This document shows, one piece after another, positions 25,958 through 34,754 of a stretch of DNA of 35,270 nucleotides; within the stretch, counting starts at the first letter, position 1; each line of letters begins with the position of its first letter. Source of the DNA: Pseudomonadota bacterium (GTDB lineage: Bacteria > Pseudomonadota > Alphaproteobacteria > Rhizobiales > Devosiaceae); NCBI GenBank assembly GCA_023433775.1, contig JAEYTY010000101.1:1-35270 (forward strand). The letters run 5' to 3'. Under the pieces are notes generated by a model. It had not been told where the DNA came from and made no database searches. It saw only the letters and a program-made list of their open reading frames with translations. A program made the translations under genes and the position numbers.

Positions 25958-27442
25958 TTGTCCAGCCGCATCATTCCCGTTCAGCCCTTCGATTATGTGG
26001 TGTTTGGCGCCACCGGCGACCTGACCAAGCGCAAACTCATTCCGGCGCTCTATCATCGTTTCGCCGATGGCCAGTTTGACGAAAGCAGCCGCATCATCGG
26101 CGTGTCGCGCTCCAAGCTCAGCGAGGCCGATTTCCAGAAGCAGGCGCGCGAGGCCATCGGCCAGTTTGTCGAAAAGGACTATCAGGACGAAAAGATCATC
26201 GATCGCTTCGTCAAGATCTGCACCTATGTGCCGGTCGACGCCACCAAGCCCGATGAATCGGGCGATCTGGGCAAGGCGCTGCGCGATGACCCCAAGGTTG
26301 TGCGCGCCTTCTATCTGGCCGTGGCGCCCGATCTCTTCGAGCCCATCGCCGAATATCTGTCCAAGAAGAAGCTTTATCGCCGCGACGCTCGCGTCGTGAT
26401 CGAAAAGCCGCTGGGCCACGATCTGGCTTCGAGCCAGGAAATCAACGATGGCGTCGCCAAGATTTTCAAGGAAGATCAGGTTTACCGCATCGACCATTAC
26501 CTGGGCAAAGAGACGGTGCAGAACCTTCTGGCGCTGCGCTTTGCCAATACGCTCTTCGAGCCCGTGTGGAACTCGGCCCATATCGACCATGTGCAGCTTA
26601 CCGTTGCTGAATCGGTCGGCGCCGGCACGCGCGGCTATTACGACGAGTCCGGCGCGCTGCGCGACATGATCCAGAACCACATGTTGCAGCTGCTCTGCCT
26701 CGTGGCCATGGAGCCGCCCGCGAGCGACGACGCCAATGCCCTGCGCGACGAGAAGCTGAAAGTGCTGCGCGCCCTAAAACCCATCACCAATGGCGATGTG
26801 GCGAAAAACACTGTCCGTGGCCAGTATCGCGGCGTGAAGTCCGAAACGACCTCCGTTGCCGGCTATCAGGATGAATTGCCCGAGGACAAGAAGGGCAGCC
26901 GCACGGAAACATTCGTGGCGCTCAAGGCCGAGGTCGAGAACTGGCGCTGGGCCGGCGTACCCTTCTACTTCCGCACCGGCAAGCGCATGGCCGAGCGCGT
27001 CTCGGAAATCTGCATCCAGTTCAAGCCGATCCCGCATTCCATTTTCGATCACGCCGAAGGCGCTCCAAAGGCCAACAAGCTCATCATCCGCCTGCAGCCC
27101 GACGAGGGCGTCAAGCTGACCATGATGATCAAGGACCCCGGCCCGGGCGGAATGCGCCTGCGCGAAGTGCCGCTGAACCTCAGCTTTGCCGATACCTTTA
27201 CCGAGCGCACGCCGGAGGCTTACGAGCGCCTGCTGCTCGACGTGATCCGCGGCAACCAGACCCTGTTCATGCGCCGCGACGAACTCGAAGCGGCCTGGCG
27301 CTGGGTCGACCCGATCCGTGAGGCCTGGGACCGCGCCAGCGAGCCTCCGCAGAACTATACCGCCGGCACCTGGGGCCCGAGCGGCGCCATAGCGCTGATC
27401 GAACGCGATGGCCGCACCTGGTATGAAGGGGCGGATTCGTGA
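25958..27442 (+). CDS. zwf: Glucose-6-phosphate 1-dehydrogenase
   Basis: A 494-aa enzyme that oxidises glucose-6-phosphate to 6-phosphogluconolactone with NADP+ or NAD+. It has the nucleotide-binding GATGDLTKRKLIPALY near the N-terminus, EKPLGHD, and the catalytic RIDHYLGKE motif. The TTG start at 25958 has AAGGA 8 nt upstream. Its end overlaps pgl by 4 bp, the common zwf-pgl-edd arrangement. Confidence 0.96.
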   Translation: MSSRIIPVQPFDYVVFGATGDLTKRKLIPALYHRFADGQFDESSRIIGVSRSKLSEADFQKQAREAIGQFVEKDYQDEKIIDRFVKICTYVPVDATKPDESGDLGKALRDDPKVVRAFYLAVAPDLFEPIAEYLSKKKLYRRDARVVIEKPLGHDLASSQEINDGVAKIFKEDQVYRIDHYLGKETVQNLLALRFANTLFEPVWNSAHIDHVQLTVAESVGAGTRGYYDESGALRDMIQNHMLQLLCLVAMEPPASDDANALRDEKLKVLRALKPITNGDVAKNTVRGQYRGVKSETTSVAGYQDELPEDKKGSRTETFVALKAEVENWRWAGVPFYFRTGKRMAERVSEICIQFKPIPHSIFDHAEGAPKANKLIIRLQPDEGVKLTMMIKDPGPGGMRLREVPLNLSFADTFTERTPEAYERLLLDVIRGNQTLFMRRDELEAAWRWVDPIREAWDRASEPPQNYTAGTWGPSGAIALIERDGRTWYEGADS

Positions 27443-28134
27443 CCATTGACCGCCGCAGCTTTGCCGACAAGACAACGCTGGCCAAGGAATTGGCCGAGGC
27501 TGTGGCCGACCGTATCCGGACAGCCATTGCCGAGCGCGGCACGGCAGCAATTGCGGTGAGCGGTGGCTCGACGCCGGGCAAGTTTTTCCAGGCGCTGGGC
27601 AAGACCAAGGACATCGACTGGGAAAAGGTCGTGGTGACCCTGGTGGACGAGCGCTGGGTCGATGAAACCAGCGACCGGTCCAATGCCCTGCTGGTCAACG
27701 AAAAAATGCTGCAGGGCCCGGCTGCCGTGGCGCGGTTTTTCCCGCTCTATTCGGGTGGCGACACGCCGGACACCGCCGCCGTCCAGCGCACCAATGCCCT
27801 CATGGAACAGCTGCCCCAGCCCTTTGCCGCGGTCATTCTCGGCATGGGCAATGACGGGCATACGGCCAGCTTCTTTCCCGGCGGCGATACGCTGGAAGCG
27901 GCCTTGACCGATCATGGCCCCACGCTGGCGCTTGCCGCGCCCGGCGCTGGCGAGCCGCGTATTACCTTTACTTTGCCCAGCCTGCTTAAGACCGACGTTC
28001 TCTACCTCCATATTGAAGGCGAAGAGAAGGCCGAGGTGCTTGAAAAGGCGCTGGGCGACGGGCCCGTGGCCGAAATGCCGGTGCGTGCCGTGTTGCGCTC
28101 GGGCGCGCCGATTACAGTTTACTGGTGTCCTTAA
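27439..28134 (+). CDS. pgl: 6-phosphogluconolactonase
   Basis: A 231-aa Pgl (DevB-type) hydrolase that opens 6-phosphogluconolactone to 6-phosphogluconate. It shows AVSGGSTPGKFF, VTLVDERWV and GMGNDGHTASFFPGG. GTG at 27439 overlaps the zwf stop by 4 bp (GTGA), so translation is coupled. Confidence 0.95.
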   Translation: MTIDRRSFADKTTLAKELAEAVADRIRTAIAERGTAAIAVSGGSTPGKFFQALGKTKDIDWEKVVVTLVDERWVDETSDRSNALLVNEKMLQGPAAVARFFPLYSGGDTPDTAAVQRTNALMEQLPQPFAAVILGMGNDGHTASFFPGGDTLEAALTDHGPTLALAAPGAGEPRITFTLPSLLKTDVLYLHIEGEEKAEVLEKALGDGPVAEMPVRAVLRSGAPITVYWCP

Positions 28135-28140
28135 GCTCCT

Positions 28141-28165
28141 GAGACGGTCCCCAATCGACCGTCTC
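28141..28165 (+). terminator. Stem-loop between pgl and edd
   Basis: GAGACGGTC-loop(cccaatc)-GACCGTCTC is a perfect 9-bp stem 6 bp after pgl. It has no T-run, so it probably attenuates or stabilises rather than fully terminates; edd starts 90 bp later. Confidence 0.5.
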
Positions 28166-28254
28166 GGCCGTCACGGCGCCAGTCACAGCAGCAAGGATGA
28201 TCCGTGTCGGGCGGCCCCCTTCCCGACGCGCCTTGCCATATAAGGAGACTGAGC

Positions 28255-30069
28255 ATGTCTGTCCGTCAGGCCATTCAGGACGTAACCGATCGCATCGCCG
28301 CGCGCAGCCGTGACACCCGCCGCGACTATCTCAGCCGTCTCGAGAGCGCCAAGGAACAGGGTGTTTATCGCAGCGCCCTCAGCTGCGGTAATCTCGCCCA
28401 CGGTTTCGCGGCCTGCTCTCCTTCCGAAAAGGCTGCCCTGGCGGGCAACAAGACGCTCAATCTGGGCATCATCAATTCCTACAACGATATGCTGAGCGCC
28501 CATCAGCCCTATCAATTCTACCCCGACATTATCAAGGAAGCGGCCCGCGAAATCGGGGCCACGGCGCAGGTTGCCGGCGGCGTTCCCGCCATGTGCGATG
28601 GCGTGACGCAGGGCCAGCCGGGCATGGACCTGTCGCTGTTTTCCCGCGACCTGATCGCCATGGCCACCGCCGTTTCGCTCAGCCACAACATGTTCGACGC
28701 CGCCGTTTATCTCGGTATCTGCGACAAGATCGTGCCCGGCCTCGTCATTGGCGCGCTGACCTTCGGTCACCTGCCCGCTGTGTTCATCCCCGCGGGGCCC
28801 ATGCCCTCGGGTATGCCGAACGACGAAAAGAGCAAGATCCGCCAGCTCTATATGGAGGGCAAAGTCGGCCGCGCGGAACTCCTCGAGGCCGAAAGCAAGT
28901 CCTACCATTCGGCCGGCACCTGCACCTTCTACGGCACCGCCAATTCCAATCAGATGCTCATGGAAATCATGGGCCTGCACCTGCCGGGCGCCAGCTTCGT
29001 TAATCCCGGCACGCCCCTGCGCGATGCGCTGACCCGCGAGGCGACACGCCGCGCCCTGTCGCTGACCAAGGAGGGGAACAATTACACCCCCATCGGGCAC
29101 ATCATGGACGAAAAGGCCATCGTCAACGGCCTTGTCGGCCTCCACGCCACGGGCGGCTCCACCAACCACACCATGCATATCATCGCCATGGCCGCCGCCG
29201 CCGGCATTCAGGTCACCTGGGACGATATGAGCGATCTCAGTGACGCCACTCCGCTGCTGGCTCGCGTCTATCCCAATGGCGTTGCCGATGTGAACCATTT
29301 CCACGCCGCCGGCGGCATGGGCTTCCTCATCAAGGAACTGCTCGAAAGCGGTCACCTGCATGAAGACGTCAAGACCGTTTGGGGCCACGGCCTTTCGAAC
29401 TACACTGTCGAAGCCAAGCTGATCGAAGATCAGCTCACTTTCGAGCCCTCGCCCGCCGAAAGCGCGCTGCCCAAGGTGCTGACCAGCGCCAAAAACCCCT
29501 TCCAGGAAACGGGCGGCCTCAAGCTCCTTACCGGCAATCTTGGCCGCTCCGTCATCAAGGTCTCGGCCGTCAAGCCCGAGCATCGCGTGGTCGAAGCCCC
29601 CGCCCGCGTCTTCCATAGCCAGGATGGCCTCCAGGCCGCCTTCAAATCCGGCGAAATCAATGGCGACGTGATCGCCGTGGTGCGCTTCTCCGGTCCCAAG
29701 GCGCTGGGAATGCCGGAACTGCACAAGCTCACGCCCTCCCTCGCCAATCTGCAGGATCGCGGCTTCAAGGTCGCGCTCCTCACCGATGGCCGCATGTCCG
29801 GCGCCTCAGGCAAGGTGCCGGCGGCCATTCACATGACCCCCGAAGCCATGGATGGCGGCCCGATTTCCAAGATCCGCGATGGCGACATGATCCGGCTCGA
29901 CGCCAATGAAGGCACGCTGACCTTCCTCGGCGACGAGAAGGAATTCTTCTCCCGCACCCCCGCCACCGAAGACCTCCGCCCCTCCCATTTCGGCATGGGC
30001 CGCGAACTCTTCGCCGGCTTCCGCAGCCTCGTCGGCGCCGCCGACAAGGGCGCGGGCGTGTTTGGCTAG
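28255..30069 (+). CDS. edd: Phosphogluconate dehydratase (Entner-Doudoroff)
   Basis: A 604-aa Fe-S dehydratase of the IlvD/Edd family that converts 6-phosphogluconate to KDPG. Motifs include NSYNDMLSAHQPY, the cluster ligand region CDGVTQGQPGMDLSLFSRD, GTCTFYGTANSNQM and the C-terminal LLTDGRMSGASGKVP. ATG at 28255 has AAGGAG 9 nt upstream. The next step, KDPG aldolase (eda), is not present here. The stop shares CTAG with the convergent citrate-synthase-family gene. Confidence 0.95.
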   Translation: MSVRQAIQDVTDRIAARSRDTRRDYLSRLESAKEQGVYRSALSCGNLAHGFAACSPSEKAALAGNKTLNLGIINSYNDMLSAHQPYQFYPDIIKEAAREIGATAQVAGGVPAMCDGVTQGQPGMDLSLFSRDLIAMATAVSLSHNMFDAAVYLGICDKIVPGLVIGALTFGHLPAVFIPAGPMPSGMPNDEKSKIRQLYMEGKVGRAELLEAESKSYHSAGTCTFYGTANSNQMLMEIMGLHLPGASFVNPGTPLRDALTREATRRALSLTKEGNNYTPIGHIMDEKAIVNGLVGLHATGGSTNHTMHIIAMAAAAGIQVTWDDMSDLSDATPLLARVYPNGVADVNHFHAAGGMGFLIKELLESGHLHEDVKTVWGHGLSNYTVEAKLIEDQLTFEPSPAESALPKVLTSAKNPFQETGGLKLLTGNLGRSVIKVSAVKPEHRVVEAPARVFHSQDGLQAAFKSGEINGDVIAVVRFSGPKALGMPELHKLTPSLANLQDRGFKVALLTDGRMSGASGKVPAAIHMTPEAMDGGPISKIRDGDMIRLDANEGTLTFLGDEKEFFSRTPATEDLRPSHFGMGRELFAGFRSLVGAADKGAGVFG

Positions 30070-31184
30070 ACGCCGATATACCGTGCCCGGGGCCGGATCA
30101 GCGCCCCGGTCTCGTTCTGCTCCAGCGCATGGGCGATCCAGCCCACGCTGCGGGCCATGGCGAAAAGTTGCAGCGGCGCGTCCTTGGGCAGGCCATAGGC
30201 CTCGGTAAGGGCGGCAAGGGCAAAGTCAATATTGGGCTTTTCCCCGCTCAGCGCCGTGCCAGCCTCGGCCAGCGCGGCGAACAGCGGCGGCATGGGTATG
30301 GCCGCCATCAGGTGAATGGCCCGCGCGTCACCATCGGGATAAAGCCGGTGCCCGAAACAGGGCAGGGGCGCGCCGCGCCGCAATTGCGCGTCAATCGCCG
30401 CCTCTGCCCCCAGCTGCCGCGCCTGCTCGACCAGCCCACCCATCGCAAAGCCCGCATTGCCATGCAATGGCCCCGACAGCGCTGCCAGCCCCGCCAGCAC
30501 GGCTGCCGAAAGCGGCGCGCCGGTTGAAGCCGTAACGCGGGCGGCAAAGGTCGAGGCATTGAGTTCATGCTCGGCCAGCAGCACCAGCGCCCGGCGAATG
30601 GCGTCCGCCGCGTCGGGCCGGCCCCAATGCGCGGCCAGCCGCAAATGCAGCGGCGCATCCCCGGGCGCGGCCATCGCCCCGGCCAGCCATGACACACAGC
30701 GCGCCGCGTCCGCCAGCAATATGCCCCGCGCCCGCCCGGGCAGGGGCATATCCGTCGCCGCCAGCTCGGCAATGGCGCGATAGGCAGCCGGAATCCCCGG
30801 GCCCCGCGCCTGCGCCCGCCCGGCAAAATCCGGCGTCTCTGCGCTTTCCCAAAGCAGTCCCGCAATCTGCTCCAGTGTCGCACCCTCGGCCAGCGCCACC
30901 GCGTCCTCGCCGCGATAGAGCAGGCGCCCCGCCTCCACGGTCGAAATCGCCGTGGCCAACACCGGTTCGCCCCAGGCGATGGTTTCCGCCGCCACGGCGC
31001 GGGCCGGGCGCCGCCCCTTCTGCCGCGCCGCCAGCCGCTCGACATCGTCCTGCCGATAAAGGCTGCGGCGCGGATCATCCGGGTCGGGTCGCGCCGCGAT
31101 CCGCCCGCGGCTGACATTGGCATAAAGCGTCTGCGGCTTGGTGCCCAAAAGGGCCAGCGCGGCTTCGGCACTCATCCAGCTCAT
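30066..31184 (-). CDS. Citrate synthase family protein with N-terminal helix-turn-helix
   Basis: A 372-aa protein. Residues 1-55 look like a MerR/excisionase-type winged helix (SAEAALALLGTKPQTLYANVSRGRI, then RRSLYRQDDVERLAAR); about 70-372 is a citrate synthase domain. The active-site set is intact: His241 in GPLHGNAG, His279 in FGHRLYPDGDARA and Asp320 in NIDFAL, followed by FAMARSVGWIAHALEQ. It may be a transcription factor that senses acyl-CoA or oxaloacetate, an enzyme, or both. ATG at 31184 has GAGGG 5 nt upstream. It diverges from a second citrate synthase gene, with a perfect palindrome in between. Confidence 0.8.
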   Translation of the reverse strand: MSWMSAEAALALLGTKPQTLYANVSRGRIAARPDPDDPRRSLYRQDDVERLAARQKGRRPARAVAAETIAWGEPVLATAISTVEAGRLLYRGEDAVALAEGATLEQIAGLLWESAETPDFAGRAQARGPGIPAAYRAIAELAATDMPLPGRARGILLADAARCVSWLAGAMAAPGDAPLHLRLAAHWGRPDAADAIRRALVLLAEHELNASTFAARVTASTGAPLSAAVLAGLAALSGPLHGNAGFAMGGLVEQARQLGAEAAIDAQLRRGAPLPCFGHRLYPDGDARAIHLMAAIPMPPLFAALAEAGTALSGEKPNIDFALAALTEAYGLPKDAPLQLFAMARSVGWIAHALEQNETGALIRPRARYIGV

Positions 31185-31208
31185 CTGGCCCTCACATTGA
31201 TTTATTGC

Positions 31209-31232
31209 ATCAAGATTGACGTCAATCTTGAT
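31209..31232. promoter_or_regulatory. Perfect 24-bp palindrome between divergent citrate-synthase genes
   Basis: ATCAAGATTGAC joined to its exact reverse complement GTCAATCTTGAT, with no spacer. It contains TTGAC, a -35-like element, in both directions, so a bound protein would block both promoters. The helix-turn-helix citrate synthase encoded alongside is the obvious candidate regulator. Confidence 0.75.
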
Positions 31233-31269
31233 TAGCTGAATCTAAGGTGAAATCACAAGGAGAAGCAAG

Positions 31270-32343
31270 ATGTCTGGTCTGGATGATGTGATCGCCGCCG
31301 AAACCCGTCTGTCCGAAGTCGATGGCGCCAATGGCCGCCTGGTCATTTGCGGCCATGCACTCGATGATCTGGCCGGCCACTGGTCCTTCGAAGCCGTGCT
31401 GGCGCTGCTCCTGGCCGATGTCACCGGCGGCACCGAGGCGGAATTGCGCGCCGCCCTGGCCCGCGCCCGCCTGCTGGCCTTCGAACAGGTGGCCCGCATT
31501 GATCCCGACCTGCTCAAACTCTCCATCATCGAGGCCCTCCGCGCTCTGATGGCGCGCCTGCCCGATGGCGAGAGCCGCGAGACGGCGCTGCTGCTGGCGG
31601 CGGCCCCCGCCGTGTTCATCCCCGCCCTGCTGCGCCGCCGCGCCGGCAAGCCCACCATCGCGCCCGATATTCGCCTCGGCCACGCCGCCGATATGCTCGC
31701 CATGCTCTATGGCCGTGCGCCCAGCCCGGCAGAGGTCGCCGCGCTCGATACCTATCTGGTCACCGTCAGCGATCATGGCCTCAATGCCTCCACCTTTGCC
31801 GCCCGCGTCGTCGCCTCGACACGGGCCGGTTATGGCTCGGCCACGCTGGCCGCGCTTGGTGCGCTCAAGGGCCCGCTCCATGGCGGCGCGCCGGGCCCGG
31901 TGCTCGATATGCTCGACGCCATCGGCGCCCCCGAACGCGCCCATTTCTGGCTCGAAGCCGAACTTGCGGGCGGCGCCCGGCTGATGGGCTTTGGCCACCG
32001 CGTCTATCGCGTCCGCGATCCACGCGCCGACGCGCTTAAATCTGCCCTGAAAGCCCTCGGCGCCGCCGGCGGCATGAATGCAAAGCGTCTGGCCCTGGCT
32101 GAAGCCGTCGAACGCGAAGCGCTGGCCCTGCTGCGCCAGCGCAAACCCGATCGGGCGCTGGAAACCAATGTGGAATTCTTCACCGCCCTCCTGCTTGAAG
32201 CCCTGGGCTTCCCCCGCGAAGCCTTCACCGGCGTCTTCGCCGCCGGCCGCGTCGGCGGCTGGCTCGCCCATGCGCGCGAACAGGTGACCGACGGCAGGCT
32301 GATCAGGCCACAGTCACGCTATGTGGGGCCGAAGGCAGCGTGA
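31270..32343 (+). CDS. Citrate/methylcitrate synthase family protein
   Basis: A 357-aa citrate-synthase-fold enzyme without the DNA-binding extension. Motifs are GPLHGGAPGP with His204, LMGFGHRVYRVRDPRAD with His243, and ETNVEFF with Glu302 where most citrate synthases have Asp. The ending VFAAGRVGGWLAHAREQ and RPQSRYVGP is standard. It could be a 2-methylcitrate synthase or a divergent citrate synthase; no other TCA or methylcitrate genes are near. Start ATG at 31270 has AAGGAG 7 nt upstream. It faces the HTH-citrate synthase across the palindrome. Confidence 0.85.
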   Translation: MSGLDDVIAAETRLSEVDGANGRLVICGHALDDLAGHWSFEAVLALLLADVTGGTEAELRAALARARLLAFEQVARIDPDLLKLSIIEALRALMARLPDGESRETALLLAAAPAVFIPALLRRRAGKPTIAPDIRLGHAADMLAMLYGRAPSPAEVAALDTYLVTVSDHGLNASTFAARVVASTRAGYGSATLAALGALKGPLHGGAPGPVLDMLDAIGAPERAHFWLEAELAGGARLMGFGHRVYRVRDPRADALKSALKALGAAGGMNAKRLALAEAVEREALALLRQRKPDRALETNVEFFTALLLEALGFPREAFTGVFAAGRVGGWLAHAREQVTDGRLIRPQSRYVGPKAA

Positions 32344-32471
32344 GTGGGGACGGGGTTGCGCAGGTGATCGGCTTTTGCGTGGCCCTCGCCAGCAATGGGT
32401 GGAAAGCGGACAGGCAGCCCTTTCGATGCCTATAACCTAAGCGGACACTATAGTCGCAAACATTGACGATA
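32344..32471. other. AT-rich spacer after the citrate synthase gene
   Basis: Base composition falls in this 128-bp gap. AAGCGGACA occurs twice as a direct repeat (32404-32412 and 32439-32447), and ACTATAGT is a small palindrome. I see no gene or clear terminator. It marks the edge of the compositionally different nuclease gene. Confidence 0.35.
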
Positions 32472-34754
32472 CTATCGGGTTTCAGTAATTAGTGGATCGA
32501 AAAGCGCTCTCAACGCGGCATCATCGAATTTTTCTGGTTGCCGAGGAAGTACTCCGGAGAATGATGGTTCTTCAGCGATTTCCGTAGCTTCGACGATTTC
32601 CTCTATTCTCTCACTTGCAAGGCCGACAGCGACACCAAGCGCGTGTGCAGAAATGCCTGCGCGCGTCGCAAGCTTACTTACTATTCTTACGTGCTCGTCG
32701 ACTTCAGATTCCGAAGCCATATCCCGGAGGGCAGACCTCATCTCTTCAACTTCTCTCACTATGGCCTCCTTGAGCGCGCTCCGAAGGTCGGCCCCCACAA
32801 TGGACTTGTTGAGTTCTATCTCGTCGGCGAGCGCCTCCAAATCTTCCGAGCTAATACCCCCCGAAAGGATAGTTATTACGCTATCCTCCAGAGCTGCCGA
32901 CAGTGCCTCCGCTTCGGGAAGATCGGGATAATAGTCGCCGTCCTGCAATCGGCGCATCAAGTCTATCATCCAACGGGCTTCCCATGGAGCGGTCCCACTT
33001 TGAGGGGAAAGCGCAGTTTTGAGCGCCAGTGCGGCGAACTCATCGATCTTGCTCGCTGCCCACCAATCGAGCAGAAGCTCAACTCGGTCGGCGACGTCGA
33101 GATCAATGCGGTGGCTGGTAAATGGCGACTTTCTAGAGCGCCTCCAGCTCGGAAGAGTGGGGAAGTTACGAGCTATAGACATGAAGCGCGCCGCAAAGTC
33201 CGAGCTGCCTTTGGTCTCCCCCAAACCAATACCTTTCTTCCACAATGCCCTTGCCCAATCTGCTTTGCTTGCGCCCTCAGCCAGACAGCAGAACAAGTCG
33301 ATATTCACGAGGCTGGACGACAGATAATCGCGAAGTGATGGATTGACGAATGATACCGAGCCATCGCGAATATGGATGAAACCACCTTCCAAAATTTTCA
33401 CGGCATCAAGAAAGTCGTCAGGTGCACGAGAAAACCCGTACTTGCCGCAAAGCTTCTCATGCACTGCGGCAAAGCACTGTTCGAGTTCGAATGTGTCCAC
33501 TCCATATTCGGAGCCAAAGAAAAGGCAGTATAATAAATGTCGACACTTTTGAGGGATATGGGTACGGAATGCTATGTCCCAGAGTTCCTTAGGGTTTCCA
33601 AGATTGCCAAGAAATGTAGCTACATATTCATCTGCAGGGATGTCATTGAGCCGATCAGGATCAGTCATCCACTCAATTATGCGTGGATTATAGTTCTTGT
33701 GATCTACGATTTTTGCGATTTCGCCGCTTTCAACCAACGCGTGGATGTGGGCGGAGGGGGTGCCCGCCACCAGCAGATGATTATACAGAATTCTGGCGCG
33801 AATTCGTCTCGTATACACCCCGACATCAAGGACATACTTCGTCACCTCAACCTTGCGATCCGCCATGGATTCAGAGACCCGTCTGGCTTCTTCCAAGATA
33901 TATGCTCGGGTAGTCAGAATAAATCTGGCATTTGGTGAGCGCCGCACCCTAGCAATGAACTTCACAATTTCGGAATCCTTCGACGCGAGCGCTCTAGTAT
34001 CGAGGGCGATCTTTCCGAGGAAATCGTCGAAGAAAAATATTTGCTTCTTTGTGTCGGCTATTGATGCAAGGCCGTCATCTAAACTACGTATGCCGATAAA
34101 CTCCCACCCTTCGCTAATATATGCGAAAGACAGCATCTCCGCCAATGTCGTCTTACCCACTCCGGGAGGGCCGGAAATTATGACGACGTGGCTATCCTCA
34201 AGACGAAACCTGGCCTCCGTAAAGCTTGGGTTGGGAGCGTAGACTGTAACCTTTCTCTCAACGTCAAACCTAGTCATAGCGCTAAAAGCGTGTGCGGCAG
34301 AGCGCAGAACTTTATCCAAAACTGCGGCACTCGATAGCCACAGTTTTATGTGGGACCTCTCGATAGCGGGGTGCTTGCGCAGCAGCTCATTCAGGTCTTC
34401 TGGACCGAAAATGTCGCCCTCGCTTGTGAGTAGACTTCCCAGCACGGTCGCCAATCGGGACTTATTTAGCGGTGTAAGCGGGCGGGACGTTGCCAAAATG
34501 TAGCGCGATGGCTCTAGCTTACCTACGCGCAGGGCATCCCTTTTTAGCGTCGCTTTGAGATTTGAAAAGCGCGAGCCCAGATAGTGCTTTGCCTGAAGAA
34601 TAATTTTGTCGCCGCCGGTGGCGTGTCGACCATCCATCCCCCCGTCGGGTCCGGGAGCAAATCCTTCAAACCTCTTCCCGAGCTCTTCACCAATAAGCTC
34701 GCGAACCAAGTCCTCAAAATCCAGCCACGACAGGCTCGAAAAATCATAAGCCAC
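32472..34754 (-). CDS. Restriction endonuclease-like/STAND-type NTPase fusion (candidate phage defence)
   Basis: A 760-aa protein. Residues about 5-130 resemble an Mrr-type PD-(D/E)xK nuclease: GPDGGMDGR gives Asp37/Asp41 and IILQAKHY gives the Q54-x-K56 pair. A P-loop NTPase follows, with GPPGVGKTT from residue 195, Walker B IFFFDDFLG (239-247) and a RFILTTRAYIL sensor region (277-287), the layout of the nSTAND3-type group. The last 400 residues are helical and of no family I can name; they may sense a target. Base composition is lower in GC than all neighbours, and no methylase or partner is adjacent, so this fits a stand-alone abortive-infection-type defence protein. GTG at 34754 has GGAG 6 nt upstream. 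Confidence 0.85.
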   Translation of the reverse strand: MAYDFSSLSWLDFEDLVRELIGEELGKRFEGFAPGPDGGMDGRHATGGDKIILQAKHYLGSRFSNLKATLKRDALRVGKLEPSRYILATSRPLTPLNKSRLATVLGSLLTSEGDIFGPEDLNELLRKHPAIERSHIKLWLSSAAVLDKVLRSAAHAFSAMTRFDVERKVTVYAPNPSFTEARFRLEDSHVVIISGPPGVGKTTLAEMLSFAYISEGWEFIGIRSLDDGLASIADTKKQIFFFDDFLGKIALDTRALASKDSEIVKFIARVRRSPNARFILTTRAYILEEARRVSESMADRKVEVTKYVLDVGVYTRRIRARILYNHLLVAGTPSAHIHALVESGEIAKIVDHKNYNPRIIEWMTDPDRLNDIPADEYVATFLGNLGNPKELWDIAFRTHIPQKCRHLLYCLFFGSEYGVDTFELEQCFAAVHEKLCGKYGFSRAPDDFLDAVKILEGGFIHIRDGSVSFVNPSLRDYLSSSLVNIDLFCCLAEGASKADWARALWKKGIGLGETKGSSDFAARFMSIARNFPTLPSWRRSRKSPFTSHRIDLDVADRVELLLDWWAASKIDEFAALALKTALSPQSGTAPWEARWMIDLMRRLQDGDYYPDLPEAEALSAALEDSVITILSGGISSEDLEALADEIELNKSIVGADLRSALKEAIVREVEEMRSALRDMASESEVDEHVRIVSKLATRAGISAHALGVAVGLASERIEEIVEATEIAEEPSFSGVLPRQPEKFDDAALRALFDPLITETR

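Noticed and set aside
28183..29724. 513-codon minus-strand frame opposite edd
   Set aside because: Shadow of edd; its Gly/His/Asp-rich sequence is typical of antisense translation in GC-rich genes.
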